Part shown: positions 1 to 7,737 of the stretch, piece after piece | Layout of the letters: each line of letters starts with the position of its first letter | Numbering within the stretch: position 1 is the first letter of the stretch | Source of the DNA: Streptomyces sp. Tue 6430 | GTDB lineage: Bacteria > Actinomycetota > Actinomycetes > Streptomycetales > Streptomycetaceae | DNA length: 64,000 nt | Direction: 5' to 3' | NCBI GenBank assembly: GCA_021568835.1 | Contig: JAKGSH010000010.1 | Span: forward strand, 3,720,001-3,784,000 | Position numbers and translations under genes: made by a program | Notes under the pieces: generated by a model | Seen by the model: the letters and a program-made list of their open reading frames with translations, nothing else | What the model was told of the DNA's origin: nothing | The model's database searches: none

Positions 1-380
1 GCAAGATCCGCAACCGCCTCCAGGCCCGCACCCAGATGGCGACGGGCGCGGAGGCCCTCAAGACCTTCGCGGTCTCCCGCCTCCTCTTCGACAACGTCCC
101 GCACGTCAAGGTCTTCTGGGTCATGCACGGCGTCCAGACCGCCCAGCTGGCCCTCCAGCACGGCGCGGACGACATGGACGGCTCGGTCGTCGAGTACAAG
201 ATCACCCACGACGCCGACAACTACGGCACCCCCGGCAAGCTGACCCGCGAGGACCTCCTGGACCTCATCCGCGACGCGGGCTTCCGCCCGGTGGAGCGCA
301 ACACCCGCTACGAGATCATCCGCGAGTACGAAGCCCCGGACCCCGCCCGCAGGGACTCCCCCCAGCCGATGCGGGTCTGA
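1..380 (+). CDS. mqnE: Aminofutalosine synthase MqnE, 3' end only
   Basis: Only the last 125 or so codons are present; the gene enters from the left edge, reading from base 3. MqnE is a radical SAM enzyme that joins 3-enolpyruvylbenzoate to SAM to make aminofutalosine in the futalosine menaquinone pathway. The radical SAM cysteine motif lies outside the window. What is visible is the C-terminal part typical of the MqnE/MqnC family: an HGVQTAQLALQHGADDMDGS stretch (compare QLSLHYGADDLGS in MqnC further on), then a positively charged tail ending in a family-typical NTRYEIIREYE. Assignment rests on this similarity and on mqnA and mqnC lying within 16 kb. Confidence in the family is high. Confidence 0.9.
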   Translation, partial: KIRNRLQARTQMATGAEALKTFAVSRLLFDNVPHVKVFWVMHGVQTAQLALQHGADDMDGSVVEYKITHDADNYGTPGKLTREDLLDLIRDAGFRPVERNTRYEIIREYEAPDPARRDSPQPMRV

Positions 381-414
381 GGACCCGCGCCCGCCGCCGG
401 ACGGTCCCGTCCGG
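371..414 (+). terminator. Paired hairpins after mqnE
   Basis: Two inverted repeats follow one another. GCGGGT/ACCCGC overlaps the stop codon, and a perfect CCGGACGG-TC-CCGTCCGG lies at 397-414. GC-rich hairpins without a T tract are common at Streptomyces gene ends. Terminator function is inferred. Confidence 0.5.
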
Positions 415-525
415 GGCGCGGGGCGCGGGGCCCGGGGACCGCGCGGCCGGCTCCCGCCGGCCCGCACCCGGCACTCCTTCCCCCGCACCCGGCACTCCTT
501 CCGGGGTAAGGATTAGCATCCTTCC

Positions 526-1050
526 GTGTCCCTTACCTTCACTCTCGACCCCGCCGTCACCCCCGACCTGCGCGACGGCCTCCTGGACCTGTGGACGGAC
601 GTCTCCAACGCGGGCGGGGCCGTGGGTTTCGTACCGCCCGTGACCCGCGAACTCGTCCGCCCGGAGCTGGTCCGCCACCTCGTGCAGATGGCCGAGGGCC
701 GCACCCGCCTCCTCGTCGGACGGGACGGGGCGGGCGACGTGGCGGCGACCGCGTTCCTCACCGCCAACACGCACCGCCTGATGACCCACTGGCTGTGGCT
801 GTACACGGTGATGGTGCACCCCCGTCACCAGGGCAAGGGGTACGGCCGCGACCTGCTCGCCGCCGCCGCCGACGCGGCCCGCACCTTCGAGGGCGTGGAC
901 GCGATACGGCTCACCTGCCGGGGCGGCCTCGGCCTGGAACGCTTCTACGCGTCCTGCGGCTACAAGGAGGTCGGCCGCGTGCCGGGCGCGATCAGGGTGG
1001 CGCCGGGCGACGACCGGGACGACGTCACGATGCTGCTCCCGCTGGACTGA
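526..1050 (+). CDS. GNAT family N-acetyltransferase
   Basis: A 174-residue single-domain GNAT protein. The acetyl-CoA pyrophosphate-binding motif A is visible at about residues 94-108 (VMVHPRHQGKGYGRDL), matching the R/Q-x-x-G-x-G/A pattern. Downstream, GLGLERFYASCGYKEVGRV is the usual C-terminal beta strand and 'FY...GF/Y' signature. The acceptor substrate cannot be told from sequence. A GTG start was chosen: a TAGCAT hexamer at 514-519 ends six bases before it and no Shine-Dalgarno sequence is present, so the transcript is probably leaderless. The gene stands alone between mqnE and the DUF4229 gene. Confidence 0.85.
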   Translation: MSLTFTLDPAVTPDLRDGLLDLWTDVSNAGGAVGFVPPVTRELVRPELVRHLVQMAEGRTRLLVGRDGAGDVAATAFLTANTHRLMTHWLWLYTVMVHPRHQGKGYGRDLLAAAADAARTFEGVDAIRLTCRGGLGLERFYASCGYKEVGRVPGAIRVAPGDDRDDVTMLLPLD

Positions 1051-1177
1051 CCGCCCCGGGCCCGCCCCCGCTGCGGGGCCGGTAGCCGGGCGTGCTTCAC
1101 TGGACGGTGCCGGACGGGACCTTCGGGACCTTTTCACCTCCCCCGGTGGGGGTCCAGAGACGGAAGAGTGGGTTGAG

Positions 1178-1477
1178 ATGCTCCGCTACACGCTGATGCG
1201 CCTCGGTGTCTTCGTCGGCTGCTTCGCGGCCGTCTGGGGACTCGTCTACCTCGGCGTCCTCCCGCGTGGCCTGGGCGACTCCAACGGCATGTGGATCGTG
1301 CTGCTCGCGCTGGTGGTCTCCGCGCCGCTCAGCTTCGTCCTGCTGCGCAAGGAGCGCGACCGCGCCTCGGAGACGGTGGTGCGCCGCGTGGACCGGCTGA
1401 AGGCGGGCCTGGAGTCCAGCCGCTCCCAGGAGGACGAGCCGGCCGACTCCTCCCGCGCCCAGGGCCAGCCCTCGTAG
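1178..1477 (+). CDS. DUF4229 family small membrane protein
   Basis: This 99-residue protein matches actinobacterial DUF4229 proteins. It has two closely spaced transmembrane segments (about residues 9-28 and 37-57), then a basic/acidic cytoplasmic tail (LLRKERDRASETVVRRVDRL) and a disordered Ser/Glu-rich end. Members commonly sit beside menaquinone genes in Streptomyces, which fits mqnE just upstream, but no function is known. The start ATG is followed by a typical MLRYTLMRLGVF opening; the upstream GAGTGGG is a weak ribosome binding site. Confidence 0.8.
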   Translation: MLRYTLMRLGVFVGCFAAVWGLVYLGVLPRGLGDSNGMWIVLLALVVSAPLSFVLLRKERDRASETVVRRVDRLKAGLESSRSQEDEPADSSRAQGQPS

Positions 1478-1549
1478 GCGTCCGTCCCCGGCGGCGGGAC
1501 CGTACGGGCTGCGGTGAACGGCTGAGGCCGCGACCGCGGCCCGTTCGCA

Positions 1550-1815
1550 TGTTCCCGTGCGTTCCGCGTGCCCCGGTGTTCCCGTGCGTCCTGCGTGCCC
1601 CGGTGTTCCCGTGCGTCCCGTGGGCCTCGGCATTTCCGTATGTCCCGTGCGTCCTGCGCGTCCCGGTGTTCCCGTACGTCTCGCGTGCTCCGCTGTCCCT
1701 GTGTGTCTCATGCGTCCCGATGCTCCCGTGCGCCCTGGTGTTCCCGTACATCCCGCGTGCCCCACTGTCCCCGTGTGTCTCGCACGCCCTGCTGTCCCCG
1801 TAGGTATCCCGCACC
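1550..1815. repeat. Degenerate 27-bp minisatellite
   Basis: About ten imperfect copies of a unit beginning TGTTCCCGTGCGTCC and ending GCGTGCCCCGG. Successive unit lengths are 27, 27, 27, 36, 27, 27, 18, 27 and 27 bp, all multiples of nine, which suggests an underlying 9-bp step. Because nine is divisible by three, several frames stay open by chance on both strands. The apparent reading frames here (Pro/Val/Cys-rich on one strand, Gly/Thr-rich on the other) have no recognisable protein character and are not called. Confidence 0.85.
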
Positions 1816-2023
1816 CCGCTGCCCCCGCGCGTCTCACGGCCCCCTGTGTCTCACGCACCCCCGCGGTCGGCCCGCGCCCCCAGGGCGGCACCAGGTGTGC
1901 GGCCCGAGTGGCACCGTGGTGGCGCCATGGCGGCCCTCTTTGCCCTTCCGGTGCTTGGCGGCGGTGCTCCGACGCGCCGATTTTCGAGAGAAGTGCCAGC
2001 TCAGGCCCACCCGCGCCAAAGCT

Positions 2024-2077
2024 GTGCCAATTCAACTCGTCCATGGCGTCATTCATGTGCCATGATGGCGTCATGGA
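2024..2077 (+). promoter_or_regulatory. Repeated-motif operator candidate before the RHH gene
   Basis: The region just ahead of and across the start codon carries ATGGCGTCAT twice as a direct repeat (2043-2052 and 2065-2074). An inverted repeat CCATGA-N5-TCATGG lies over the start, and GTGCCA recurs upstream. This layout suits autoregulation by the ribbon-helix-helix protein encoded next. Binding is inferred. Confidence 0.4.
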
Positions 2078-2603
2078 CCTCGCTCCCTACGTCGACCATC
2101 TCCGGCGCGAACTGGCCGTCGCCGCGAACGCCGGCGGCGACGACGCCCGCGCCCTGGCCGAGCGGCTCACCGCCCCCCTGGAGTCCGCCGCCCGCCTGAC
2201 CCTGCTGAACGCGCTGTCCGCCGCCATGGGCGAGGTCACGCGGGAGCTGGCGCCGGGCTCGGTCGACGTGCGGCTGCGCGGATCCGACCCGGAGTTCGTG
2301 GTGACGGCACCGCCCGTCGCCGAACCGTTCCGGGAGGCGGGGGAGCCGCCCGCGGCCCCCGCCGCGCCCGCCCCCTCGCCGCCGGCGGCGGACGCCGACG
2401 ACGGCGCCATGGCGCGGATCAACTTCCGTCTCCCCGCCCACCTCAAGGTCCGCGCCGAGGACGCCGCGGCGGCGGAGGGCCTGTCGGTCAACGCCTGGCT
2501 GGGGCGGGCCGTGTCCACCGCGCTGGACGGCGGCGAGCGCGCGGACCCGCCCGGCCGCGGCAAGGACACGGGCGGCCGGGGCTTCACCGGCTGGGTCCGC
2601 TAG
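2073..2603 (+). CDS. HicB-like ribbon-helix-helix protein
   Basis: This 176-residue protein has an N-terminal helical region (1-60), a Pro/Ala linker (about 80-110) and a C-terminal ribbon-helix-helix domain (about 113-152: ARINFRLPAHLKVRAEDAAA then LSVNAWLGRAVS). That domain is typical of HicB/CopG-type DNA-binding antitoxins. No HicA-type toxin gene is adjacent; instead it precedes a DUF4097 gene and an ABC exporter on the same strand. It is therefore more likely a local transcription regulator than half of a toxin-antitoxin pair. The ATG was chosen because coding character begins there; the open frame upstream runs through a minisatellite. Confidence 0.75.
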   Translation: MDLAPYVDHLRRELAVAANAGGDDARALAERLTAPLESAARLTLLNALSAAMGEVTRELAPGSVDVRLRGSDPEFVVTAPPVAEPFREAGEPPAAPAAPAPSPPAADADDGAMARINFRLPAHLKVRAEDAAAAEGLSVNAWLGRAVSTALDGGERADPPGRGKDTGGRGFTGWVR

Positions 2604-2755
2604 GACCCGTCCGGCCCGCGCCGACCCGCTCCACCCCTTCACCGGCGGACCGCCGACCAGCCGATCCGCCGAAGTCACCCACCACCCACCACCCACCACC
2701 CACCACCCGCCTCACCGGCGGGAACACCCAACCGAGCCAAGAGGACGGGACAGCC

Positions 2756-3592
2756 ATGCCTGCTTTCGAGACCCCCGAACCGATCTCCGTCACCCTCGAG
2801 CTGGAGGTCGGCACCGCCCGCATCACCGCGGGCAAGCGCACCGACACGGTCGTGGAGGTGCTGCCGCGCGACGGCTCCGACGACAACGACGTCCGCGCCG
2901 TGCAGCAGACCCAGGTCACCTGTTCGGGCGGCCGCCTGACGGTCAGGACCCCCAGGAAGCGGTCGCCGTTCGGCAAGCCGGGCGCCGTCGAGGTGAGCAT
3001 CGAACTGCCCGCCGGATCGGACGTCCGGGGCACCACGGCCATGGGCGGCCTCTTCTGCGAGGGCCGCCTCGGGGACGTCACGCTCAAGACCTCGCTCGGC
3101 GACCTCCAGGCCGACGACGTGGCCGGCGCCGACCTCAGGACCGACCTCGGCGACATCCGCCTGACCCGCGCGACCGGGGACGTCGAGGCCGTCGGCGCGG
3201 GCCGGATCGAGCTCGGCACGGTCGCCGGCGCGGCGACCGTGAAGAACGGCAACGGCGCCACCGGGATCGACGAGGTGACCGGCGCCCTGAAGGCCAACGC
3301 GGCCAACGGCGACATCGTCGTCGCCGTCGCGCACGGCGCCGTCACCGCCAAGTGCGCCAACGGCCGCATCCGCATCGGCGACGTGACCCGCGGCCGCGTC
3401 GACCTGCGCACCTCCGTCGGCGACGTCGAGGTCGGCATCCGCGAGGGCACCGCCGCCTGGCTCGACGTGACCAGCAAGTTCGGCACCGTGCGCAACGCGC
3501 TCGGCTCCTCCGACGGCCCCGCGGACTCCGACGAGACCGTCGAGGTGCACGCCCGCACCAGCGCCGGCGACATCCTGATCCGCCGCGCCTGA
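2756..3592 (+). CDS. DUF4097 beta-strand-repeat protein
   Basis: A 278-residue protein made largely of short beta-strand repeats (for example TSLGDLQADDV, TDLGDIRLTRATGDVEA, TSVGDVEVGI), matching the DUF4097/adhesin-like right-handed beta-helix family. It has no signal peptide or membrane segment, so it is probably cytoplasmic. The function of this family is not established. A good GAGG-type ribosome binding site precedes the ATG. It lies between the RHH protein and an ABC exporter on the same strand, 39 bp before the ATPase, so co-transcription is likely. The 150-bp gap upstream holds a CACCCAC simple repeat (about 2677-2708). Confidence 0.8.
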   Translation: MPAFETPEPISVTLELEVGTARITAGKRTDTVVEVLPRDGSDDNDVRAVQQTQVTCSGGRLTVRTPRKRSPFGKPGAVEVSIELPAGSDVRGTTAMGGLFCEGRLGDVTLKTSLGDLQADDVAGADLRTDLGDIRLTRATGDVEAVGAGRIELGTVAGAATVKNGNGATGIDEVTGALKANAANGDIVVAVAHGAVTAKCANGRIRIGDVTRGRVDLRTSVGDVEVGIREGTAAWLDVTSKFGTVRNALGSSDGPADSDETVEVHARTSAGDILIRRA

Positions 3593-3631
3593 CCCCCACA
3601 CCCCGACCCACCGCCCCGAAAGGAAAGCGGC

Positions 3632-4684
3632 ATGACCTCCACCCGGACGTCCGCGCCGGCCGTCACGCACGGAACGGCGCCGGCGATCACCGCCACCGGA
3701 CTGCGCAAGTCCTACGGCGAGAAGCTCGTGCTCGACGGCATCGATCTGAGCATCGCCGAAGGCACCGTCTTCGCCCTGCTCGGGCCCAACGGCGCCGGCA
3801 AGACCACCACGGTGGAGATCCTCTCCACGCTCATCGAGGCCGACGCGGGCGAGGCCCGGGTCGCGGGCCGCCACCTGACCCGGGACGCCGACGCGGTGCG
3901 CACCGTGATCGGCGTCACCGGCCAGTTCTCGGCGGTCGACAACCTGCTGACCGCCCAGGAGAACCTGCTCCTCATGGCCGACCTGCACCACCTGGACCGG
4001 AGCGAGGGCAGGCAGCGGGCCGCCGACCTGCTGCGCCGCTTCGACCTGTCCGAGGCGGCGGACAGGACGACCGTCACCTTCTCCGGCGGCATGCGGCGCA
4101 AACTGGACCTGGCGATGACCCTGATGGGCAAGCCGCGGATCATCTTCCTCGACGAGCCCACCACGGGACTCGACCCGCGCAGCCGGCGCACCATGTGGGA
4201 GATCATCCGCGGCCTCGTCGCCGACGACGGCGTGACCATCTTCCTGACCACCCAGTACCTCGAGGAGGCCGACCAGCTCGCCGACCGGATCGCCGTACTG
4301 GACCACGGCCGGCTGATCGCCGAGGGCACCCCCGACGAGCTGAAGCGGCGCATCCCCGGCGGGCACGTCCGGGTGCGCTTCGCCGACGTCGGGGGCCTGG
4401 ACACCGCCGCGGCCGTCTTCGGCGTCGGCACCCGCGACGAGGACTCCCTCACCCTCCAGATCCCCAGTGACGGCTCCGTCGCCGACCTGCGGGCCGTCCT
4501 CGACACCCTGGAGTCCACCGCGGTCCGGGCCGAGTCGCTCACCGTGCACACCCCCGACCTCGACGACGTCTTCCTGACCCTCACCGGCCGGCCCCGCCCC
4601 GCCGGCCCCGCCGACGGCACCACCCGCCCCGCCGGCACCACCCGCCCCGCCGAAACCGTCGCGACACCGAGGGAGAACGTCTGA
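3632..4684 (+). CDS. ABC transporter ATP-binding protein (DrrA type)
   Basis: This is a 350-residue nucleotide-binding subunit of an ABC-2 exporter. Walker A is GPNGAGKTTT (51-60), the signature is FSGGMRRKL (150-158) and Walker B is IIFLDEP (170-176), followed by a D-loop TTGLDP. The C-terminal 100 residues form the DUF4162-type extension seen in daunorubicin-resistance DrrA proteins, then a repetitive Pro/Thr/Arg tail. It is energised by ATP and pairs with the permease encoded next, whose start overlaps this stop by one base. An AAAGGAAAG-type ribosome binding site precedes the ATG. The substrate is unknown; drug or lipid export is typical of the family. Confidence 0.92.
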   Translation: MTSTRTSAPAVTHGTAPAITATGLRKSYGEKLVLDGIDLSIAEGTVFALLGPNGAGKTTTVEILSTLIEADAGEARVAGRHLTRDADAVRTVIGVTGQFSAVDNLLTAQENLLLMADLHHLDRSEGRQRAADLLRRFDLSEAADRTTVTFSGGMRRKLDLAMTLMGKPRIIFLDEPTTGLDPRSRRTMWEIIRGLVADDGVTIFLTTQYLEEADQLADRIAVLDHGRLIAEGTPDELKRRIPGGHVRVRFADVGGLDTAAAVFGVGTRDEDSLTLQIPSDGSVADLRAVLDTLESTAVRAESLTVHTPDLDDVFLTLTGRPRPAGPADGTTRPAGTTRPAETVATPRENV

Positions 4685-5490
4685 TGGCCACCGTGTCCTA
4701 CGCCGCCCGGTCCTACGCCGTCCGGGACTCCAGGACGATGCTGCGGCGCAACCTCAAGAAGGCGCTGCGCTACCCGTCCCTGACGCTCACCGTCGTCATC
4801 ATGCCCCTGATGATGCTGCTGCTGTTCACCTACGTCTTCGGCAACGCGCTGGGCGCCGGCATCAGCGGCCTGCCCACCGGCGGCGGCGACTACATCGACT
4901 ACGTCGCGCCCGGCATCATCCTGATGGCCGCCACCTCCGGCGCCCTGACCACGGCGATCAGCGTGTGCGTCGACAAGACCGAGGGCATCGTCAACCGCTT
5001 CCGCACGATGCCGGTCTCCCGGGCCGCGTTCCTGACCGGCCATGTCGTCGCGGGCGTGATCCAGACGATGACCAGCGTCGCGCTCGTCGTCGGGGCCGCC
5101 CTGCTGATGGGCTTCCGCCCCGACGCGACGCCCGTGGAGTGGGCCGCCGCGCTCGGCCTGCTCACCCTGCTCACGTTCGGGCTCACCTGGCTCTCCGCCG
5201 GCATCGGCCTGGTCGCCAAGAACCCGGAGACCGCCAGCAACATCCCGATGCCGCTGACCTTCCTGCCGTTCGTGGGCAGCGCCATCGTGCCGGCCGACTC
5301 CATGCCGGCGGGCCTGCGCTGGTTCGCCGAGTACCAGCCGTTCACGCCGGTCATCGAGACCCTGCGCGGCCTGTGGCTCGGTACCGCGATCGGCTCCCAG
5401 GCGGTCGTCGCGCTCGCCTGGTGCGCGGGGCTCGCGCTGGTCGGCTACGTGTGGGCGCGCCGTACCTTCAAGGCCGGCGTCAAGCGCTGA
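4684..5490 (+). CDS. ABC-2 type transporter permease (DrrB type)
   Basis: A 268-residue integral membrane protein with about six predicted transmembrane helices and the ABC-2 permease pattern. A cytoplasmic N-terminus (DSRTMLRRNLKKALRYPSL) precedes the first helix, and PLTFLPFVGSAIVPADSMP with AEYQPFTPVIETLRGL is the conserved C-terminal loop. It starts inside the stop codon of the ATPase gene (TGATG), so the two are translationally coupled. Together they form an exporter at the plasma membrane. The TetR-family gene immediately downstream on the same strand is a likely regulator. Confidence 0.92.
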   Translation: MATVSYAARSYAVRDSRTMLRRNLKKALRYPSLTLTVVIMPLMMLLLFTYVFGNALGAGISGLPTGGGDYIDYVAPGIILMAATSGALTTAISVCVDKTEGIVNRFRTMPVSRAAFLTGHVVAGVIQTMTSVALVVGAALLMGFRPDATPVEWAAALGLLTLLTFGLTWLSAGIGLVAKNPETASNIPMPLTFLPFVGSAIVPADSMPAGLRWFAEYQPFTPVIETLRGLWLGTAIGSQAVVALAWCAGLALVGYVWARRTFKAGVKR

Positions 5491-5523
5491 CCGCCGCTCC
5501 GCGGCCCCACTACTCTTCCTCCC

Positions 5524-6168
5524 ATGGGTGCCGTGAAGACCAAGCGGATGCCGCGTGCGGTCCGTGAGCAGCAGATGCTGGACGCCGCCGTGGAGACCTT
5601 CGGGCGACGCGGGTACATGGTCGCCTCGATGGACGAGATCGCCGAACTGGCGGGTGTGTCGAAGCCGTTGGTCTACCTGTACCTGAACTCCAAGGAAGAC
5701 CTGTTCACCGCGTGCATCCGGCGCGAGGCCACGGCGCTCGTCGAGGCGGTGCGCGCGGGGGTGGACACGGAGCTGACGGCCGACCGCCAGCTCTGGGACG
5801 GCCTGCTGGCGTTCTTCGCGCACACCGGCCGTCATCCGCACGCCTGGTCCGTCCTGCACATCCAGGCCCGCACCCACGGCGAGACGTTCGCCGCCGAGGT
5901 CACGGCGATGCGCGCGGAGATCGTGGCGTTCGTGACCCAGCTGATCGCGGTCGCCGCCCGCGAGGCGCACCGCGACCCGGACCTCCCGGAGCGGGAGGTG
6001 GCGGGCCTGGCCGAGGCCCTGGTGGGCGCCGCCGAGTCCCTGGCCACCTGGGCCAACACCACCGAGTCGGTCACCCCCCGCCAGGCGGCGGCCACCTTGA
6101 TGAACTTCGCCTGGGCGGGCCTGAGCAACCTGATGACCGGCCGGCCCTGGTCCCCGCCGGAGTCCTGA
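5524..6168 (+). CDS. TetR/AcrR family transcriptional regulator
   Basis: A 214-residue repressor-type protein. The N-terminal helix-turn-helix domain spans about residues 10-57 (DAAVETFGRRGYMVASMDEI, then AGVSKPLVYLYLNSKEDLF), the canonical TetR pattern. The remainder is an all-helical ligand-binding domain. It follows the ABC-2 exporter genes by 33 bp on the same strand, so it probably regulates them in response to the exported compound. A downstream 13-bp tandem repeat begins inside its stop codon. Confidence 0.9.
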   Translation: MGAVKTKRMPRAVREQQMLDAAVETFGRRGYMVASMDEIAELAGVSKPLVYLYLNSKEDLFTACIRREATALVEAVRAGVDTELTADRQLWDGLLAFFAHTGRHPHAWSVLHIQARTHGETFAAEVTAMRAEIVAFVTQLIAVAAREAHRDPDLPEREVAGLAEALVGAAESLATWANTTESVTPRQAAATLMNFAWAGLSNLMTGRPWSPPES

Positions 6169-6266
6169 ACCGAAGTCCTGGACCGGGGGCCTGAACCGGA
6201 GTCCCGGACCAGATTCCCGAACCGGATTTTCGGACCGGATCCCTGAACGGGGTTCCCGGACCGGCC
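6164..6266. repeat. 13-bp tandem repeat, about eight copies
   Basis: Consecutive 13-mers fit the pattern CCTGAACCGGAGT, with variants such as CCTGGACCGGGGG and CCCGGACCAGATT. They run without gaps from the TetR stop codon to just before the stop of the convergent maoC-like gene. Units alternate GAACC and GGACC cores. No hairpin typical of a terminator dominates. The function is unknown. Confidence 0.8.
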
Positions 6267-6269
6267 CGT

Positions 6270-7346
6270 TCAGCCAGCCGGTGTCACCGGCTCCACCCGC
6301 CCCCGCACGTGCACGCGCCCCTCCTCGCCCGTCCCGCGCAGCTCGAACCGCCCTCCGTCCGCCGCGAAGGCCACCGTGCCCGGCAGCAGGACGGGGGCGC
6401 GGAAGTCGGCGTGGACGCGCGCGGCGTCCGGGGCGCCGTGGGCGGCGAGGCAGCGGGCCGCGGTCCACATGCCGTGGGCGATGGCGCGGGGGAAGCCGAA
6501 GAGGCGGGCGGTGAGCGGGGAGAGGTGGATGGGGTTGCGGTCCCCGGAGACGCTTCCGTACCGCCGTCCGACGTCGGCGCCGAGCCGCCACTCGTCCACC
6601 ACGGGCAGGGGGCCCGCCGTGCCCGACGCGACCTGCCCGGCCTCCTGCTCCTTCTCCTGCCCGGCGTCCCGCCCGGCATCCTGCCCGGCCTCCTGCTCCT
6701 TCTCCCGCCCGGCGTCCCGCCCGGCGTCCCGCCCGGCATCCTGCCCGGCCTCCTGCTCCTTCTCCCGCCCGGCATCCCGCCCGGCATCCTGCCCGGCCTC
6801 CTGCTCCTTCTCCCGCCCGGCATCCCGCCCGGCATCCCGCCCGGCATCCTGCCCGGTCTCCCGCCCCGGCGTCCGGTGCCGGGCGAGGTAGGTGCTCTCC
6901 GACTCCCACACCGTCTCCCCGTCCTGCCGCAGCTCGGTGACGACGACCGCCTCCGTGCCGCGCCGGTGCGGTGCCAACCGGTCGACGTGGACGAGGAGTT
7001 CGTACGTCCCCGTGACCGGGAGGGACCGGTGCCGGGTGAGGGTGATCGACGTGTGGACCAGGCCGAGCAGCGGGAGCGGGAAGGCGCGGCCGCCCATGAT
7101 CCGCACGGCCAGGGGGAAGCCCAGGACGTGCGGGTAGGTGACCGGCAGGGCGTCGTCGCCGGTCGGGAAGCCGCACACCCGCTCGTAGGCGGCCAGCCGG
7201 GCCGGGTCGACGCGCAGCCGGGGCAGGGTGAGCCGGCCGCCGGAGAAGACGGCACCGGGGCGGGGCCGCTTGAAGGGCGACAGCAGCGCGCCGCGCGCGA
7301 GGAGCGGGCCGAGGGCCGGGGGAGCGGAGGGCGCCGGGGTGGTCAC
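6270..7346 (-). CDS. MaoC-like (R)-hydratase with an internal repeat insertion
   Basis: A two-part hot-dog-fold dehydratase. The N-terminal half occupies residues 1-160. The C-terminal half carries the hydratase motif [13 protein letters not shown] (265-277) followed by [10 protein letters not shown], the catalytic Asp/His pattern of enoyl-CoA hydratase 2/MaoC proteins. Residues 161-240, between the halves, are a low-complexity array of [12 protein letters not shown] and DAGRDAG units, encoded at about 6627-6866. The GTG given is the start of the open frame. A better ribosome binding site (AGAGAGGG) and ATG lie upstream at 7390 in another frame; one missing base in the G run at 7347-7350 would join them. 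It is divergent from an acyl-CoA synthetase, suggesting fatty-acid or lipid metabolism. Confidence 0.8.
   Translation of the reverse strand: MTTPAPSAPPALGPLLARGALLSPFKRPRPGAVFSGGRLTLPRLRVDPARLAAYERVCGFPTGDDALPVTYPHVLGFPLAVRIMGGRAFPLPLLGLVHTSITLTRHRSLPVTGTYELLVHVDRLAPHRRGTEAVVVTELRQDGETVWESESTYLARHRTPGRETGQDAGRDAGRDAGREKEQEAGQDAGRDAGREKEQEAGQDAGRDAGRDAGREKEQEAGQDAGRDAGQEKEQEAGQVASGTAGPLPVVDEWRLGADVGRRYGSVSGDRNPIHLSPLTARLFGFPRAIAHGMWTAARCLAAHGAPDAARVHADFRAPVLLPGTVAFAADGGRFELRGTGEEGRVHVRGRVEPVTPAG
6627..6866 (-). repeat. In-frame repeat array inside the maoC-like gene
   Basis: Near-identical 48- to 60-bp blocks encode the peptide [16 protein letters not shown] with small length changes. The DNA copies are almost perfect, which points to recent expansion by slippage or recombination. 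All unit lengths preserve the reading frame. Copy number may be misassembled. Confidence 0.9.
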
Positions 7347-7390
7347 GGGGTCCGACTCCCGTCGGCGGGAAGCGCGTTCCGGTCCGTCAT
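7343..7390 (-). other. Likely true 5' end of the maoC-like gene (or a 15-residue leader)
   Basis: An ATG preceded by GAGAGAGGGAC opens a 15-codon frame, [15 protein letters not shown], whose TGA overlaps the GTG of the maoC-like frame. Either this is a coupled leader peptide, or one C has been lost from the CCCC run and the residues simply continue into [10 protein letters not shown]. The second reading matches the many other one-base losses in this window. Confidence 0.5.
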
Positions 7391-7430
7391 GTCCCTCTCT
7401 CCTGTCCCTCGACTACTCGTGTCCATATGC

Positions 7431-7459
7431 TTACTCTGAAGTAAGGTTACCGTCGGTAA
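7431..7459. promoter_or_regulatory. Twin palindromes between maoC-like gene and acyl-CoA synthetase
   Basis: Two adjacent inverted repeats, TTACTCTGAAGTAA (7431-7444) and TTACCGTCGGTAA (7447-7459), stand in an otherwise GC-rich 390-bp divergent intergenic region. Their centres are about 15-16 bp apart. They look like tandem operators for a dimeric repressor, perhaps of the TetR class common in actinobacterial fatty-acid genes. The regulator is not identified. Nothing else was recognised in this gap. Confidence 0.55.
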
Positions 7460-7737
7460 AGGGAACGGCAACCCCGTCGGCAACCCCGTCGACCCTCCCC
7501 CGGCCGCGCCCGTCACCACCGGACCCGAGGGCCCCTCGCCCGCCCCTGGAGGTTGCACAGCCCCGGCCCACGAACACCCCCGAACCCGCACGATCCCCAC
7601 ACGTCAGCCTCGTACGATCCCCTTCCCGACCCGTGAGCGCCCCTTCCGCGGGTCCGTCCCGGTTGAACGCCTCGACGCACGAGGCACGTACCTCATGCAG
7701 TCGGCAGTTCGGTCGCTGCACGCCCAGGGAGCCGCCC

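Noticed and set aside
1557-2603. A 348-residue version of the RHH protein starting in the minisatellite
   Set aside because: The first 170 residues are repeat-derived Val/Pro/Arg sequence. Recognisable protein begins at the ATG at 2073.
2073-2603. A HicAB toxin-antitoxin pair
   Set aside because: Only the HicB-like RHH part is present. No HicA-like small double-stranded-RNA-binding-fold gene is adjacent on either strand.
3712-7176. A 1154-residue open frame on the minus strand
   Set aside because: It runs antisense to the ABC transporter and TetR genes, which have clear motifs. The translation is Arg/Gly/Ala-rich shadow sequence produced by GC bias.
7228-7737. A 170-codon N-terminal extension of the acyl-CoA synthetase
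   Set aside because: It covers the divergent promoter and palindromes. The family-length protein starts at GTG 7738 with a good ribosome binding site.
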